From Myxococcales bacterium (GTDB lineage: Bacteria > Myxococcota_A > Polyangia > Haliangiales > Haliangiaceae), in NCBI GenBank assembly GCA_016706545.1, contig JADJJK010000003.1, positions 1 to 64,000 of the forward strand: a DNA stretch of 64,000 nt, read 5' to 3'. The notes beneath the pieces were generated by a model. That model searched no databases and was not told the origin of the DNA. It saw only the letters and a list, made by a program, of their open reading frames with translations. The stretch's first letter is position 1; each line of letters starts with the position of its first letter. Made by a program: the position numbers and the translations under genes. Positions 34,634 through 45,700 of this stretch are shown piece after piece.

Positions 34634-37600
34634 ATGTTCACAGGTGAGGTCGATGTGAGGGACAAGCGAGACGCAGGTCGTGGGGATCGCGGCGCGGCTG
34701 CACAGCAGCAGGCGCCGGCCAGCCCCGAAGCAAGCCCGGGAGCACCGGGCCCGTCGACCGCCGGGCCGAGCCCGGCGGCGGGGCGAGGCCAGGGCGGTGG
34801 CGGCGGTAGTGGCGGCGGCGGCGCGGCGCCGGGCGCGAGCCTGCTGCCGGCGCTGTCCTTGCCCAAGGGCGGCGGCGCCATCCGCGGCATCGGCGAGAAG
34901 CTCTCCACCAACCCGGCCACCGGCACCAGCTCGCTGAGCATCCCCATCGGCACCTCGCCGGGGCGCGGCGGCTTCGAGCTGGGGCTGGCGCTGTCGTATG
35001 ACTCCGGCGCCGGCAACGGCCCGTTCGGCCTGGGCTGGAGCCTGTCCGTGCCCGCGGTCAGCCGCAAGACGGACAAGGGACTGCCGCGCTACGGCGCCGG
35101 CGAGCCGGACACCTTCGTCCTGTCCGGCGCCGAGGACCTGGTGCCGGTGCTGGCGGCCTCGGCCGGCGGCACGGGGCCCGAGGTGCCTGAGGCGCCCGAG
35201 GTACTCCACCGCGCCGGCCACCGGGTGGAGCGCTTCCGGCCGCGCACCGAGGGCCTGTTCGCGCGCATCGAGCGCTGGACCCGGCACGACACCGGCGAGG
35301 CGCACTGGCGCGCCACCACCCGCGACAACGTGCTCAACGTCTATGGCCGCACCGCGCAGGCCCGGATCGCGGATCCGGAGCACCCGGCGCGGGTGTTCTC
35401 CTGGCTGCTGGAGGAGACGCGCGATGACCGCGGCAACGTCGTCCGCTATTCGTACAAGGCCGAGGACGGCGCCGGCGTCCACCCGACGCGGGCCAGCGAG
35501 ACCGGCCGCTTCGCGCCGGGGCCGGGCGGCGCGCCGCGCTACCTGGCCACCGCGCAGCGGTACCCCAAGCGCGTGCAGTACGGAAACCGGACGCCCGTGC
35601 TCGATCGCGAGGCCGCGGTGCCCACCGGCGACGACGACTACCTGTTCGAGGTGGTGCTGGACTACGGCGAGCACGACCTGACCGCGCCCACGCCGGCCGA
35701 GGCGCGGCCGTGGCCGGTGCGGCAGGATCCGTTCTCCACCTTCCGCGCCAGCTTCGAGGTGCGCACCTTGCGGCTGTGCCGTCGCGCGCTGATGTTCCAC
35801 CGCTTCGCCGAGCTGGGGCCGGCGCCGTGCCTGGTGCGGGCCACCGAGCTCACCTACGACGAGGGCCCGGCGTTCACCTACCTGACCGAGGCGACGCAGG
35901 CCGGCTTTCGCCAGGGCGAGCCCAGCGGCGCGTATGTGCGCGCCGCGCTGCCGCCGCTGTCGCTGCGCTACGCGCGCGTCCAGCTGCACGACGAGCTGCG
36001 CACCTTGGCGCCGGATAGCCTGGACGGGCTGCGCGGCGGCGTCGAGGGCACCGGCGCGCAGTGGGCGGATCTCGACGGCGAGGGCGTGAGCGGCGTGGTC
36101 ATCCCCGGCGAGCGCGGCTGGTTCTACAAGGCCAACCTCGGCGAGGGCCGGCTGGCGCCGCCCGCGCTCCTGCGCGCGCTGCCATCGCCGGCCGAGCTGG
36201 GCGGCGGCGCGCAGCAGCTCACCGATCTGGACGGCGATGGCCACCTGGAGCTGGTGAGCTACGCGCCGCCGCTGGCCGGCTACTTCGCGCGCACGGCCGA
36301 CGACGGCTGGGCGCCGTTTCAGCCCTTGCCCAACCTGCCCGCGCTGGACTGGGACGATCCCAACCTGCGCTTCGTGGACCTCGACGGCGACGGCTTCCCC
36401 GACGTGCTCATCACCGAGGACGCCGCCTTCGTCTGGTACCGCTCGCGCGGCAAGGACGGCTTCGAGCCGGCGGTGCGCATCGCCAAGGAGCTCGACGAGC
36501 GCAAGGGCCCGGCGGTGCTGTTCGCCGATGGCTCGGAGACGGTGTCGCTGGCCGACATGACCGGCGACGGCCTGTCCGACCTGGTGCGGGTGCGCTGCGG
36601 CGAGGTCTGCTACTGGCCCAACCTGGGGCACGGCCGCTTCGGCCGCAAGCTCACCCTGGAGCTGCCGGCCAGCCTCGACGATCAGGCCCACTTCGATCCG
36701 AAGCGCGTGCGCTTCGCGGACGTCGATGGCTCCGGCCCCAGCGACCTCCTGTACCTGCACCGCGACGGCGTGCGGGTGTGGCTCAACCAGGCCGGCAACG
36801 CGCTGGCGGCGCCGACGACGCTGCGCTCGCTGCCGCCAGTGGACCCGCTGTCGAACGTGGGCGTGGCCGATCTGCTCGGCCGCGGCACCTCGTGCGTGGT
36901 GTGGTCCTCGCCGCTGCCTGGCAACCGCGAGCGGCCGCTGGCCTACATCGATCTGATGGGCGGCAAGAAGCCGCACCTGCTGGAGTCCTTCATCAACAAC
37001 CTGGGCGCGGAGACCCGCCTGGCCTACGAGTCGTCGACCAAGTTCTACCTGGCCGACAAGGCCGCGGGCCGGCCCTGGCTCACCCGGCTGGCCTTCCCGG
37101 TACACGTGCTGGTGCGGCTGGAGCGGCTGGATCACGTGACCGGCGCGCACCTGGTGCAGCGCTTCGCGTACCACCATGGCTATTACGACGGCCACGAGCG
37201 CGAGTTCCATGGCTTCGCCTGCGTGGAGCAGTGGGACGCCGAGAGCTTCGGCGGCGGCGCGAGCCTGTTCCCCGGGCGCGCGGACGCCGCCCCCGAGGAC
37301 GCACTTGAGGACGACGCGCTGCGCCTGCCGCCGGTGCGCACGGTGACCTGGTTCCACACCGGCGCCTGGCTGGAGCGCGAGCTCCTGGAGCAAGGCCTCT
37401 CCCGCGAGTACTACGCGCTCGACGCGCTGGCGCCGCGCCTGCCGGACACCCAGCTGCCGGCCGGGCTCACCGTGCGCGAGGAGCGCGAGGCGGCGCGCGC
37501 GCTGCGCGGGCAGATCCTGCGCCAGGAGATCTACGCCGAGGACGGCACCGCGGCCAGCGCACACCCGTACACCGTGTCCGAGCGCAGCTACCAGGTGCGC

Positions 37601-39082
37601 GTGCTGCAGCGCGCCGCCGGGCAGGAGCACGCGGTGTGCTTCGTGCATCCGCGGCACAGCCTGGAGCTGCACTACGAGCGCGACCCGGCCGATCCGCGGC
37701 TGCAGCACCAGCTGGTGCTGGAGGTGGACGACTTCGGCAACACCACGCGCGCCGCGGCGCTGGCCTATCCGCGCCGGGTGCCGCGCGAGCCGGAGCAGGC
37801 GCGGCTGTGGGCCACCGTCACCGAGAGCCGGTTCGCCAACCGCGCCGCCGAGGCGGACTGGTACCGGGCCGGCGTGCCCATCGAGGAGGTGACGCGCGAG
37901 CTTGGCGGCCTGCGCGCGCCGGCGCGCGGCGTCCTGTCGGTGGCCGAGGTGGAGGCCGCGTTCGCCGCCGCCGCCGAGCTGCCGTACGAGGCCGAGCTGT
38001 CCCCGGCCGCGGCGCAGCGCCGGGTCATCGAGCACCAGCGCCACCTGTACCTGCGCGACGATCTGGGCGGCGCGCTGCCGCTGGGCCAGATCGACTCGCG
38101 CGCGCTGCCGTACGATCACGAGAAGCTCGCGCTCACCCCTGGGCTGCTGGCGCAGGTGTACGGCGAGCGCCTGGAGCCGGGCGTGCTGGTCAGCGAGGGC
38201 GGCTACCGCCGCGACGACGCCGGCTGGTGGGCGCCCGCCGGCCAGGTGGTCCCAGACCCGGCGCGGTTCTTCCTGCCGGTGCAGTCGATCGATCCGTTCG
38301 GCCAGCGCCACTTCCTGCGCTACGACAGCCACGCCCTGCTGCCGCTGGAGCTGGAGGACTCGCTGGGCAACCGGGTGACGGTGGGCGCGCGCGACGCGTC
38401 CGGCGCCATCACCCGCAACGGCAACGACTACCGCGCGCTGGCGCCGGCGCTCCTCACCGATCCCAACCGCAACCGCACCGCGGTGGTCTTCGACGCGCTG
38501 GGCCTGGTGGTGGCCACCGCGGTGATGGGCAAGGAGGAAGAGGCGCTGGGCGACCAGCTCGACCGCTTCGCGCCGGAGCTGTCCCGCGCCGCGCTGCAGG
38601 CCTTCCTGGCCGATCCGCGCGGCCAGGCGGCGGCCCTCTTGGGCAACGCCAGCACTCGCGTGATCTATGACCTGGAGCGCTTCGCGCGCGCCGGGCAGCC
38701 GGCGCTGTCGGCGGAGCTGGCGCGCGAGCACCACCTGCACCAGGGCGGCGCCAGCAAGATCCAGATCGGCTTTTCGTACTCCGACGGCATCGGGCATCAG
38801 GTGCAGCAGAAGCTGCAGGCCGAGCCCGGGGATGCGCCGCTGCGCCAGGCCGCCGCGCCGCGGCCCGGACGGCGAGCTGGCGCCGGGCGCGCTGGTGCGC
38901 GACGCGCACGGCCAGCTGGTGCAGGCGTTCACCGCCGAGCGCTGGGTGGGCACCGGCCGCGCCGTGCTCAACAACAAGGGCAAGCCGGTCAAGCAGTACG
39001 AGCCGTTCTTCAGCGCCACGCCGCTGTACGAGCCCGAGCGCGAGGTCACCGACACCGGGGTCACGCCGGTCCTGTTCTATGA
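34634..39082 (+). CDS. Tc toxin TcB part (SpvB / TcdB-middle domains) of a TcB-TcC fusion
   Basis: The product begins with a Gly/Pro/Ala-rich linker of about 75 residues. The SpvB domain follows: LPKGGGAIRGIGEKLSTNPA, GTSSLSIPIGTSPGRGGFEL, LALSYDSGAGNGPFGLGWSL, VSRKTDKGLPRY. FG-GAP-like Asp blocks (DLDGDGFPDVLI, DMTGDGLSDLVRV, DVDGSGPSDLLYL) belong to the TcdB middle domain that forms the beta-propeller closing on TcA. LSYDG-type blocks continue (LLESFINNLGAETRLAYESS) to QIGFSYSDGIGHQVQQKLQAEPG. The frame changes between about 38845 and 38880; after that the genuine sequence continues in the frame of the next entry, and this frame to 39082 is meaningless. There is no strong ribosome-binding site at 34634, and a slightly later GTG is possible. 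TcB and TcC together form the cocoon that encloses the toxin tip. Confidence 0.9.
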   Translation: MFTGEVDVRDKRDAGRGDRGAAAQQQAPASPEASPGAPGPSTAGPSPAAGRGQGGGGGSGGGGAAPGASLLPALSLPKGGGAIRGIGEKLSTNPATGTSSLSIPIGTSPGRGGFELGLALSYDSGAGNGPFGLGWSLSVPAVSRKTDKGLPRYGAGEPDTFVLSGAEDLVPVLAASAGGTGPEVPEAPEVLHRAGHRVERFRPRTEGLFARIERWTRHDTGEAHWRATTRDNVLNVYGRTAQARIADPEHPARVFSWLLEETRDDRGNVVRYSYKAEDGAGVHPTRASETGRFAPGPGGAPRYLATAQRYPKRVQYGNRTPVLDREAAVPTGDDDYLFEVVLDYGEHDLTAPTPAEARPWPVRQDPFSTFRASFEVRTLRLCRRALMFHRFAELGPAPCLVRATELTYDEGPAFTYLTEATQAGFRQGEPSGAYVRAALPPLSLRYARVQLHDELRTLAPDSLDGLRGGVEGTGAQWADLDGEGVSGVVIPGERGWFYKANLGEGRLAPPALLRALPSPAELGGGAQQLTDLDGDGHLELVSYAPPLAGYFARTADDGWAPFQPLPNLPALDWDDPNLRFVDLDGDGFPDVLITEDAAFVWYRSRGKDGFEPAVRIAKELDERKGPAVLFADGSETVSLADMTGDGLSDLVRVRCGEVCYWPNLGHGRFGRKLTLELPASLDDQAHFDPKRVRFADVDGSGPSDLLYLHRDGVRVWLNQAGNALAAPTTLRSLPPVDPLSNVGVADLLGRGTSCVVWSSPLPGNRERPLAYIDLMGGKKPHLLESFINNLGAETRLAYESSTKFYLADKAAGRPWLTRLAFPVHVLVRLERLDHVTGAHLVQRFAYHHGYYDGHEREFHGFACVEQWDAESFGGGASLFPGRADAAPEDALEDDALRLPPVRTVTWFHTGAWLERELLEQGLSREYYALDALAPRLPDTQLPAGLTVREEREAARALRGQILRQEIYAEDGTAASAHPYTVSERSYQVRVLQRAAGQEHAVCFVHPRHSLELHYERDPADPRLQHQLVLEVDDFGNTTRAAALAYPRRVPREPEQARLWATVTESRFANRAAEADWYRAGVPIEEVTRELGGLRAPARGVLSVAEVEAAFAAAAELPYEAELSPAAAQRRVIEHQRHLYLRDDLGGALPLGQIDSRALPYDHEKLALTPGLLAQVYGERLEPGVLVSEGGYRRDDAGWWAPAGQVVPDPARFFLPVQSIDPFGQRHFLRYDSHALLPLELEDSLGNRVTVGARDASGAITRNGNDYRALAPALLTDPNRNRTAVVFDALGLVVATAVMGKEEEALGDQLDRFAPELSRAALQAFLADPRGQAAALLGNASTRVIYDLERFARAGQPALSAELAREHHLHQGGASKIQIGFSYSDGIGHQVQQKLQAEPGDAPLRQAAAPRPGRRAGAGRAGARRARPAGAGVHRRALGGHRPRRAQQQGQAGQAVRAVLQRHAAVRARARGHRHRGHAGPVL

Positions 39083-42000
39083 CCCGGCCGAGCGCGTGGT
39101 GGCCACGCTGCACCCCAACCACACCTACGAGAAGGTCGTCTTCGACGCCTGGCAGGAGCGCAGCTACGACGTCAACGACACCGTCGCCGCGGTGGGCGCG
39201 CAGACCGGCGACCCGCGCACCGATCCGGATGTGGCCGGCTACGTCGCCGGCTACTTCGCCACCCAGCCGGCGAGCTGGCGGCCGTGGTACGCGCAGCGCA
39301 TCAATGGCCAGCTCGGCGTCGCCGAGCGCGACGCGGCGCAGAAGGCCGCCGCCCACGGCGACACGCCCACCGTCAAGCAGGTGGACGCGCTGGGCCGCGC
39401 CTTCGTCACCGTGGCGCACAACCGCTTCGCGCGCGGCGGGGTGCTCATCGAAGAGCCGTACGCCACGCGGGTGGCGCTGGACATCGAGAACAACCAGCGC
39501 GCGGTGACCGACGCGCTGGGCCGCGTGGTCATGCGCTATCGTCAGGACGTGCTGAGCCGGCCCATGCACCAGGCCAGCATGGAGGCGGGCGAGCGCTGGA
39601 CCCTGGCCGACGTCACCGGCAAGCCGCTGCGCGCCTGGGATAGCCGCGGCCTGGTGCGGCGCATGACCTATGATGCCCTGCGCCGGCCCACCGGGCTGTA
39701 CGTGCAGGAGGCCGGGCCGGGGCAGCCGGGGCCCGAGCGTCTGGCCGAGCGCACGGTGTACGGCGAGGCGCGCGGCGAGGCCACCAACCACCGCGCGCGC
39801 GTCTACCAGGCGTTCGACGGCGCCGGCGTGGTCACCAGCGTGGCCTATGACTTCAAGGGCAACCTGCTCGCCGGCACGCGCCAGCTGCTGGCCGATTACA
39901 AGCGCGCCGTGGACTGGCAGGCGGCGCCGGCGCTGGAGGGCGCCAGCTTCGTCACCTCCGCCAGCTATGACGCGCTGAACCGGCCGATCACCAGCACCAG
40001 CCCCGACGGCAGCGTGCAGCGCCCGGTGTTCAACGAGGCCAACCTGCTGGACCAGGTGCAGGTGCAGCTGCGCGGCGCCGCGGCGCTCACCCCGGTGGTG
40101 GCCAACCTGGACTATGACGCCAAGGGGCAGCGCCTGAAGCTTGTGCACGGGGGCGGCGCGGTCACCACGTACACGTACGATCCGCTGACCTTCCGCCTGG
40201 TCCGCCTGCGCACCACGCGCCCGGCGGCCGCGGATCCCACCGCGTCCACGCTGTTCATCGACGCCACCGTGGTGCAGGACCTGCACTACACCTACGACCC
40301 GGTCGGCAACCTGACCGGCATCGAGGACGCGGCGCTGCGCACCGTGTTCCATGACAACCAGCAGGTCGAGCCGGTCTGTCACTACACCTACGACGCGGTG
40401 TACCGGCTGATCGAGGCGCAGGGCCGCGAGCACGTGGACCAGAACGCGTTCTCGCTGGCGCCCGCGGGCGGCAACCACCGCGACTATCCCTTCGCCGGCC
40501 ACCAGGTGGCGGCGGGCGATGGCCAGGCGCTGCGCCGCTACACCCAGCGCTACGAGTACGACGCGGTCGGCAACTTCGAGGTGTTCCGCCACCTGGCCGG
40601 CGGCAGCGGCTGGACCCGCCGCTACGAGTACAGCGAGCCCAGCCTGCTCGAGCCGGGCAAGGTCAGTAACCGCCTGAGCCGGACGATCCTGGGCAGCAGC
40701 GTCGACGTGGTCGAGCGCTACACCCACGACGCGCACGGCAGCATGACCAGCATGCCGCACCTGGCGGCGATGGACTGGGACTTCAAGGACCAGCTCGCGC
40801 GGGTGGATCTGGGCGGCGGCGGCACCGCGTACTACGCGTACGACGCCGCCGGCCAGCGCGTGCGCAAGGTGATCGAGAGCGTCAATGGCGCCCGGCAGAA
40901 GGAGCGCCTGTACCTGGGCGGCTTCGAGATCTATCGCGAGCTGGGCCCCGGCGCAGCGACCACGCTGGAGCGCGAGTCCTTGCACGTGATGGACGATCAG
41001 CAGCGGGTGGCGCTGGTGGAGACGCTGACGGTGAGCGGCGGCGCGGCCGTGCCGCTGCCATCGCCGCAGCTACGCCAGCAGCTGGGCAACCACCTGGGCT
41101 CAGCCAGCGTCGAGCTCGACGCCAGCGGCGCGCTGATCGCCTACGAGGAGTACCACCCGTACGGCACCAGCTCCTTCCAGGCCGGCCGCAGCGCCGCCGA
41201 GGTCAGCCTGAAGCGCTACCGCTACACCGGCAAGGAGCGAGACGAGGAGACGGGGTTTAGCTATCACGGGGCGAGGTACTACGCGCCGTGGATGGGGAGG
41301 TGGACTAGCTGCGATCCTGCACCACTTAGAGCATCCACTCCAACTCCAATAGCACAAAGATTCGCACTGTATAATTTCGTAGAAAATCAACCGATTGTTC
41401 GCATCGATCCAAATGGAGAACAGAGCACTCCCCCGAACCAATCTCGAGGACCAAGAGGCCCGCTGCCATCGAAGGAATCCGGCAATCAGGCAAGCGTAGA
41501 AAAATCATATTCCGATAAACAACAGCAACTGCGACAGGCACTTTCCAAGCCAGCGACCGTATACGACGGCATCGGGATATCCACCAATCGTTCAGCCTTT
41601 GCTGCTAGCATTGACATTGCAAATAATGCCATAAGTTTCGCGAGAATGGTTAACGATTTAGATTCTATGCGTGTTCAGAATAGCGAGCGACGCGCGTTCC
41701 TCAGCGAGGTGGCCAACTACTTTGATCGAAAGATTTATACAAATGCGTCGATTCAAGAAATTAGTGAAAAACTATCCGTTCCATTTTCACTAAAAACAAG
41801 GGTTGAACTTAAAACAGTAGAACAGGAACTCTTCTATCAAACAGTGACGTCCACAGGGTGGGGCACCAAAGGATCGCTAGTCTACGCCGGAGGAGCAGTG
41901 AGGGACTCCTCGAGGAACCCGAATCTGCATCCGGACGAGATATCTCTTGTTTTGATAAACATTATCCGGAATAGAGTTGAACGTTTGCATGCGTCGGAGA

Positions 42001-42461
42001 AGGAGAAAGATCCAATCGCACACCTGGCTCCGCCTTTAAATTCATATCAAATTATTGAAGAAATGCAAATACTCATCTCCTGTCCATCAACGGGCTGGGC
42101 CGCTTCAGCGCTGGAGAAGAAGACGCGGAGCCTCAGCCGGACCCACTTCCGATCCAGCAGGCCTGCCAGCGCCTCCTCCACATCCTGCCGCCCGGCGAAG
42201 AGTCGCGCATCTCGTCGATGCTGGAGATCGGGCTGCACTCGGCGGTGCAGATCGCGGGGATGGCGAAGCCGGCCTTCCTCGAGCAGTGGACGATATTGTA
42301 TGCGGGCGAGGAGGAGCTGGGGGAGATCATCTATCAGAACGCAGTGGCGCGGCGGGCGTTTGTGGTATTGCACCACACCCGGGCGGAGCAGGACCAGGAG
42401 CCGCACTATCTCGCCGCGCGCTTTTAGTGACCGCATGACCCCGTTGGGTCGCTGCTCCTGA
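38860..42461 (+). CDS. TcB C-terminus plus TcC Rhs-core with hypervariable toxin tip (continuation after frameshift)
   Basis: In-frame sequence resumes at GPDGELAPGALVRD. It continues with WVGTGRAVLNNKGKPVKQYE, YDPAERVVATLHPNHTYEKV and the TcB end, then Rhs/YD repeats (VTSVAYDFKGNLL, LHYTYDPVGNLTGIED, QRYEYDAVGNFEVF, AYYAYDAAGQRVRKV). The Rhs core closes with KRYRYTGKERDEETGFSYHG and ARYYAPWMGRWTSCDP near 41215-41322, the conserved site where the aspartyl autoprotease releases the C-terminal toxin. With the upstream part it makes a TcB-TcC fusion of about 2,480 residues. From about 41330 the composition changes abruptly and a hypervariable tip begins. The frame runs to a stop at 42461, but from about 42060 the coding signal is in another frame. 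Confidence 0.88.
41330..42060 (+). other. AT-rich hypervariable toxin tip of TcC
   Basis: This is the payload part of the TcC protein, about 240 residues after WTSCDP. GC falls to about 37% in the 60 bases from 41341 (hand count) against about 70% around it, and codon use is full of A/T-ending codons. It begins with the family's LYNFVENQPIVRIDPNG segment and then becomes unfamiliar (KPATVYDGIGISTNRSAFAA; STGWGTKGSLVYAGGAVRDS; HPDEISLVLINIIRNRVERL). I do not recognise the enzymatic class. The sharp composition boundary is the usual sign of an acquired Rhs/Tc toxin tip. Confidence 0.8.
42059..42427 (+). pseudogene. GC-rich orphan segment after the toxin tip, possible displaced C-terminus
   Basis: Immediately after the AT-rich tip the sequence returns to high GC. 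A different frame is then open for about 120 residues and looks genuinely coding: NTHLLSINGLGRFSAGEEDA, PIQQACQRLLHILPPGEESR, EIGLHSAVQIAGMAKPAFLE and ending HHTRAEQDQEPHYLAARF. There is a stop in this frame at 42056-42058 and no ATG before 42218, so it cannot start on its own upstream of that point. It may be a leftover tail from an earlier TcC tip, an immunity-type remnant, or the true end of the current tip joined by one indel near 42057. No family is recognised. Confidence 0.5.
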
Positions 42462-42556
42462 CCGCCGCGCTGACCGTGCGCTGACTGCCTCGCAGACCGA
42501 GCTGCCTCGCCCGCCGCCTCTTTCGAAGCCACGCCATGGCTCGACGCCTTGCGCGC

Positions 42557-42578
42557 GCCGCGAAGGCGCGGCTCTCTT
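42557..42578 (+). terminator. Possible intrinsic terminator between TcC and TcA
   Basis: GCCGCG-AAGG-CGCGGC forms a 6-bp stem with a 4-base loop, followed by TCTCTTT. It lies in the 300-bp gap between the TcC remnant and TcA. The U-tract is short, so this is tentative. Confidence 0.35.
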
Positions 42579-42728
42579 TGTGCACGATCCGCGCGCTGCC
42601 GCCGCGCCCGCGCCGCCGCTCGACGGCGCGGCGCCCCTCGAACTTTCACTCACCCACGCTTTCCGATCCTCTGCGTCACCGCAGAGCTCGAACAACCGTT
42701 TTGACCACCCTCACGGGAGGATCTCTTC

Positions 42729-45700
42729 ATGTCTCGCCAGTCCAAGGCCGAGGAGGCCCAAGCTATGTCTATCTCGTCGGCCGACCTGCCCAGCTTCACC
42801 GAGCTGTTCGGCGACATCGATCAGGCCGAAGGCCAGGCCGCGCGCTCGGTGCTGTCGCCGGCCGCGTACCTGGTGGATCTGCTGCAGCTGCGCGACAGCG
42901 TGGTCTCGCAGGTGCCGGGCAGCGATCCGGACGGGTATCACGCTCGGCGTCCGGACGTGGCGCAGCTCCCGCTGGACGAGACGCGGACGTTCGGCGAGGT
43001 GCCGCACCTGGAGATCTCCAACGCGGTGATGAAGACGCTGGCGGAGCGCGATCTGCCGGGGGACGTGCGGGCGCAGCTGGCCAGCGCGCTGTTCCCGGCG
43101 CCGTTGCCGTTCTCGCAGGAGCACGAGCGCTTGGCGCTGGCGCTGCGCAAGCTGGACGTGGCGCCCAGCGAGCTGTACCGGCGCTATCAGCAGCCGCTGG
43201 ATGGCCTTACGCTGGCGCGGCTGCGGCTGGGCCTCAGCGAGGCGGAGCTTGCGCTGTTCACCACCCGGCGCGACACCGAGGCCGGCGTCGCCGAGCTGTG
43301 GGGGCTGCGCGACGAGGCGGAGCGGACGGCGCTTCTGGCCGGCGAGCTGCCGCTGGTGCAGCGCAAGCTGGGGCTCACGCTCAAGCAGCTCAAGGCGCTG
43401 CTGTTTCAAGATCTCAGCGACGCCGAGCTGCTGGCCGGCGCGGCCAGCTCGTTCTTCCACAACCAGGATCTGGCGCACCCGGGCCAGCACCTGACGCTGG
43501 TGGACGCGGACCCGGCCAGCCCGCCGGCGCTCGATCGCGTGCGCTGGTCCGATGGCTCGCCGTGGGGCCTGCGCCAGCTCGACCGGGTGATGCGGGTGGT
43601 GCGGCTGGCGCGGCGGCTGGGGCTGTCCGCGGCGGAGCTGGACTGGGCGCTGCAATCGAGCCTGGCCGGCGAGCTGGATAGCCAGGCGCTGGTGGCGCTG
43701 GCGGTGGCGCTGGAGCTGCGAGCGCAGACGCAGCTGCCGCTGGACGAGGTGTGCGCGCTGTGGGCGGTGCCCAAGCGGCACGGGCACGGCGATGGCCCCG
43801 AGCCGGCGGATCTGTTCGACCGGCTGTTCAACCGCGGCTACGCGGTGCGGCTGGAGGACCTGCTGGCGCAGGCGCCGGGCGCGGGGCTCTCCGACGCGCT
43901 GACCGGCCGGCTGGTGGCGGCGCTGCGGATCACGCGCGCCGAGCTCGACGCGCTGACCGGCGGGCTGGCGGCGCGCGGGATCGCGGCGGCGTCCACGCTG
44001 GCGTACGTGGCGCTCCTGCACCGCCTGGTGGCGCTGGGCCGGATGCTGGCGCTGCGGGTGGGCGAGCTGTTGCCGCTGCTGGACGTGCTGGACGCGCAGT
44101 GGCGCACGGCGGAGCACGAGGAGCTGGCGGTGACCGTGCCGCTTCAGGACACGGCGGGCGCGGCGGCGCGGCCGAGCTTCCACGCGCTGGCCGCGCCGGG
44201 CGAGGGCGGCAGCATCGCCGCGACCTTGCTGGTGCTGCAGCGGGTGTTCCGGCTCCAGCAGTGGGCGCAGCAGCGGCAGCTTTCGGCGCGGCAGCTGGCG
44301 TACCTGTGCCTGGAGCGCTTCGACGACGGCGCGGTGATCGACGGGGTGGCGCCGGACGGCGCGCTGGAGGCGGCGCTGGACGAGCTGTACCAGGCGCTGC
44401 TGGGCCTGCTGATCACGCCGACGGAGCTGCAGACCGCGTCGCTGAGCGCGCGCGGCGCCGGCGAGGTGTTCGCGGCGCTGCGCCAGGCCGCGGTGCTGGC
44501 CCAGCTTCCGGACACGGCCTCGGCCTCGTCGCCGCGCGCGCTGGTGCGTGCGCAGCCGCTGCCGGCGGAGCTGGAGGCGGCGCTGCAGCGCGGGATCGAC
44601 GAGCGGCTGGAGGTGTACGGCGGCGAGCTGACCGGGGTGGGGGTGTCCGCCGAGGCGGTGGCCGGCGTGCTGGCGCTGCTGGTGAGCCGCGGCTACCTGG
44701 AACCGGCGGGCGAGGGCCTGCAGGTGGCGCGTGGCGCGCGCAGCTTCTTCCTCGACCGCGCCAACCTGTCCAGCTTCTACCTGCCGGAGCAGGCCGAGCG
44801 GCAGGAGGCGATCTTCGGCGCGCTGGCGGAGAAGGTGCAGGCGTACCAGCGGGCGCAGGCCAGCCTGGCCGCCGAGGCCGCCGAGCTGAACTCACGGCTC
44901 CTGGCGGTGGTGGAGCAACAGGCGCGGGCGTTGCAGCGCATCCTGTCGAGCCAGCTCGGCCTGGCCGATGACCTCACCGGCTTTTTGTTCCAGCTAGTGT
45001 TCGGAACGCCCGAGGAGGACACCGCGCAGACGCTGGCCACCCTGACCCTGCCGCTGTGCGAGCTCAAGGCGCGCGCGGGCGCCGCCGGCCGCGCGCTGGG
45101 CGCCGCCGCGCTGGCGCTGGCCTTCCGCCGCCTGCGCCAGCTTGCGCTGCTGTTCGGCAAGGCGGGGCTGGGCGCCGCCGAGGCCAAGGCCTTCGCCGAC
45201 AACCAGGGCCTGCACCGCGAGCGACCGGACGCGCTCAAGCTGCCGGCCGGCTTCTTCGACGCCAGCGCGCAGCCGCCGCGGCCGGTGCGCATCGACGGCA
45301 TCACGCCGCTGCCCGGCGGCGAGGTGGCGGTGCTCAGCGGCGCGCGGTACGCGGCCTTCTCCGGCGCGGACTACCGCCTGCTGGGCACCGGGGACCTGGC
45401 GCAGCTGCCGGGCGTGACCTTGCCCGCCGCGTTCCAGGCCGGCGTGGACGCGGCCTGGCGCGACGCCGACGGCGTGACCTACTTCGCCGCCGGCGACTCG
45501 TTCGTCTCGGTGGCCGGCGCTGGCGCGCCGACGACGGCGCCGACGCGGCTGGCCGAGCGCTGGGGCAAGGTGAAAAACCACCTGCAGGAGCAGCGGCGCA
45601 TCGACGCCGCGCTGCTGGACGATCGCGGCCGGGTGTTCCTGTTTCGCGGCGATCAGTACCTGCGCACCAGCGACGCCGCGGGCCTGCTCGCAGGCACCGC

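Noticed and set aside
34601..39064. A 1,487-codon open frame on the minus strand opposite the TcB gene
   Set aside because: It is the antisense shadow of a GC-rich gene. The product is Ala/Arg/Gln/His-rich, with no recognisable fold, while the plus strand encodes clear SpvB/TcdB domains.
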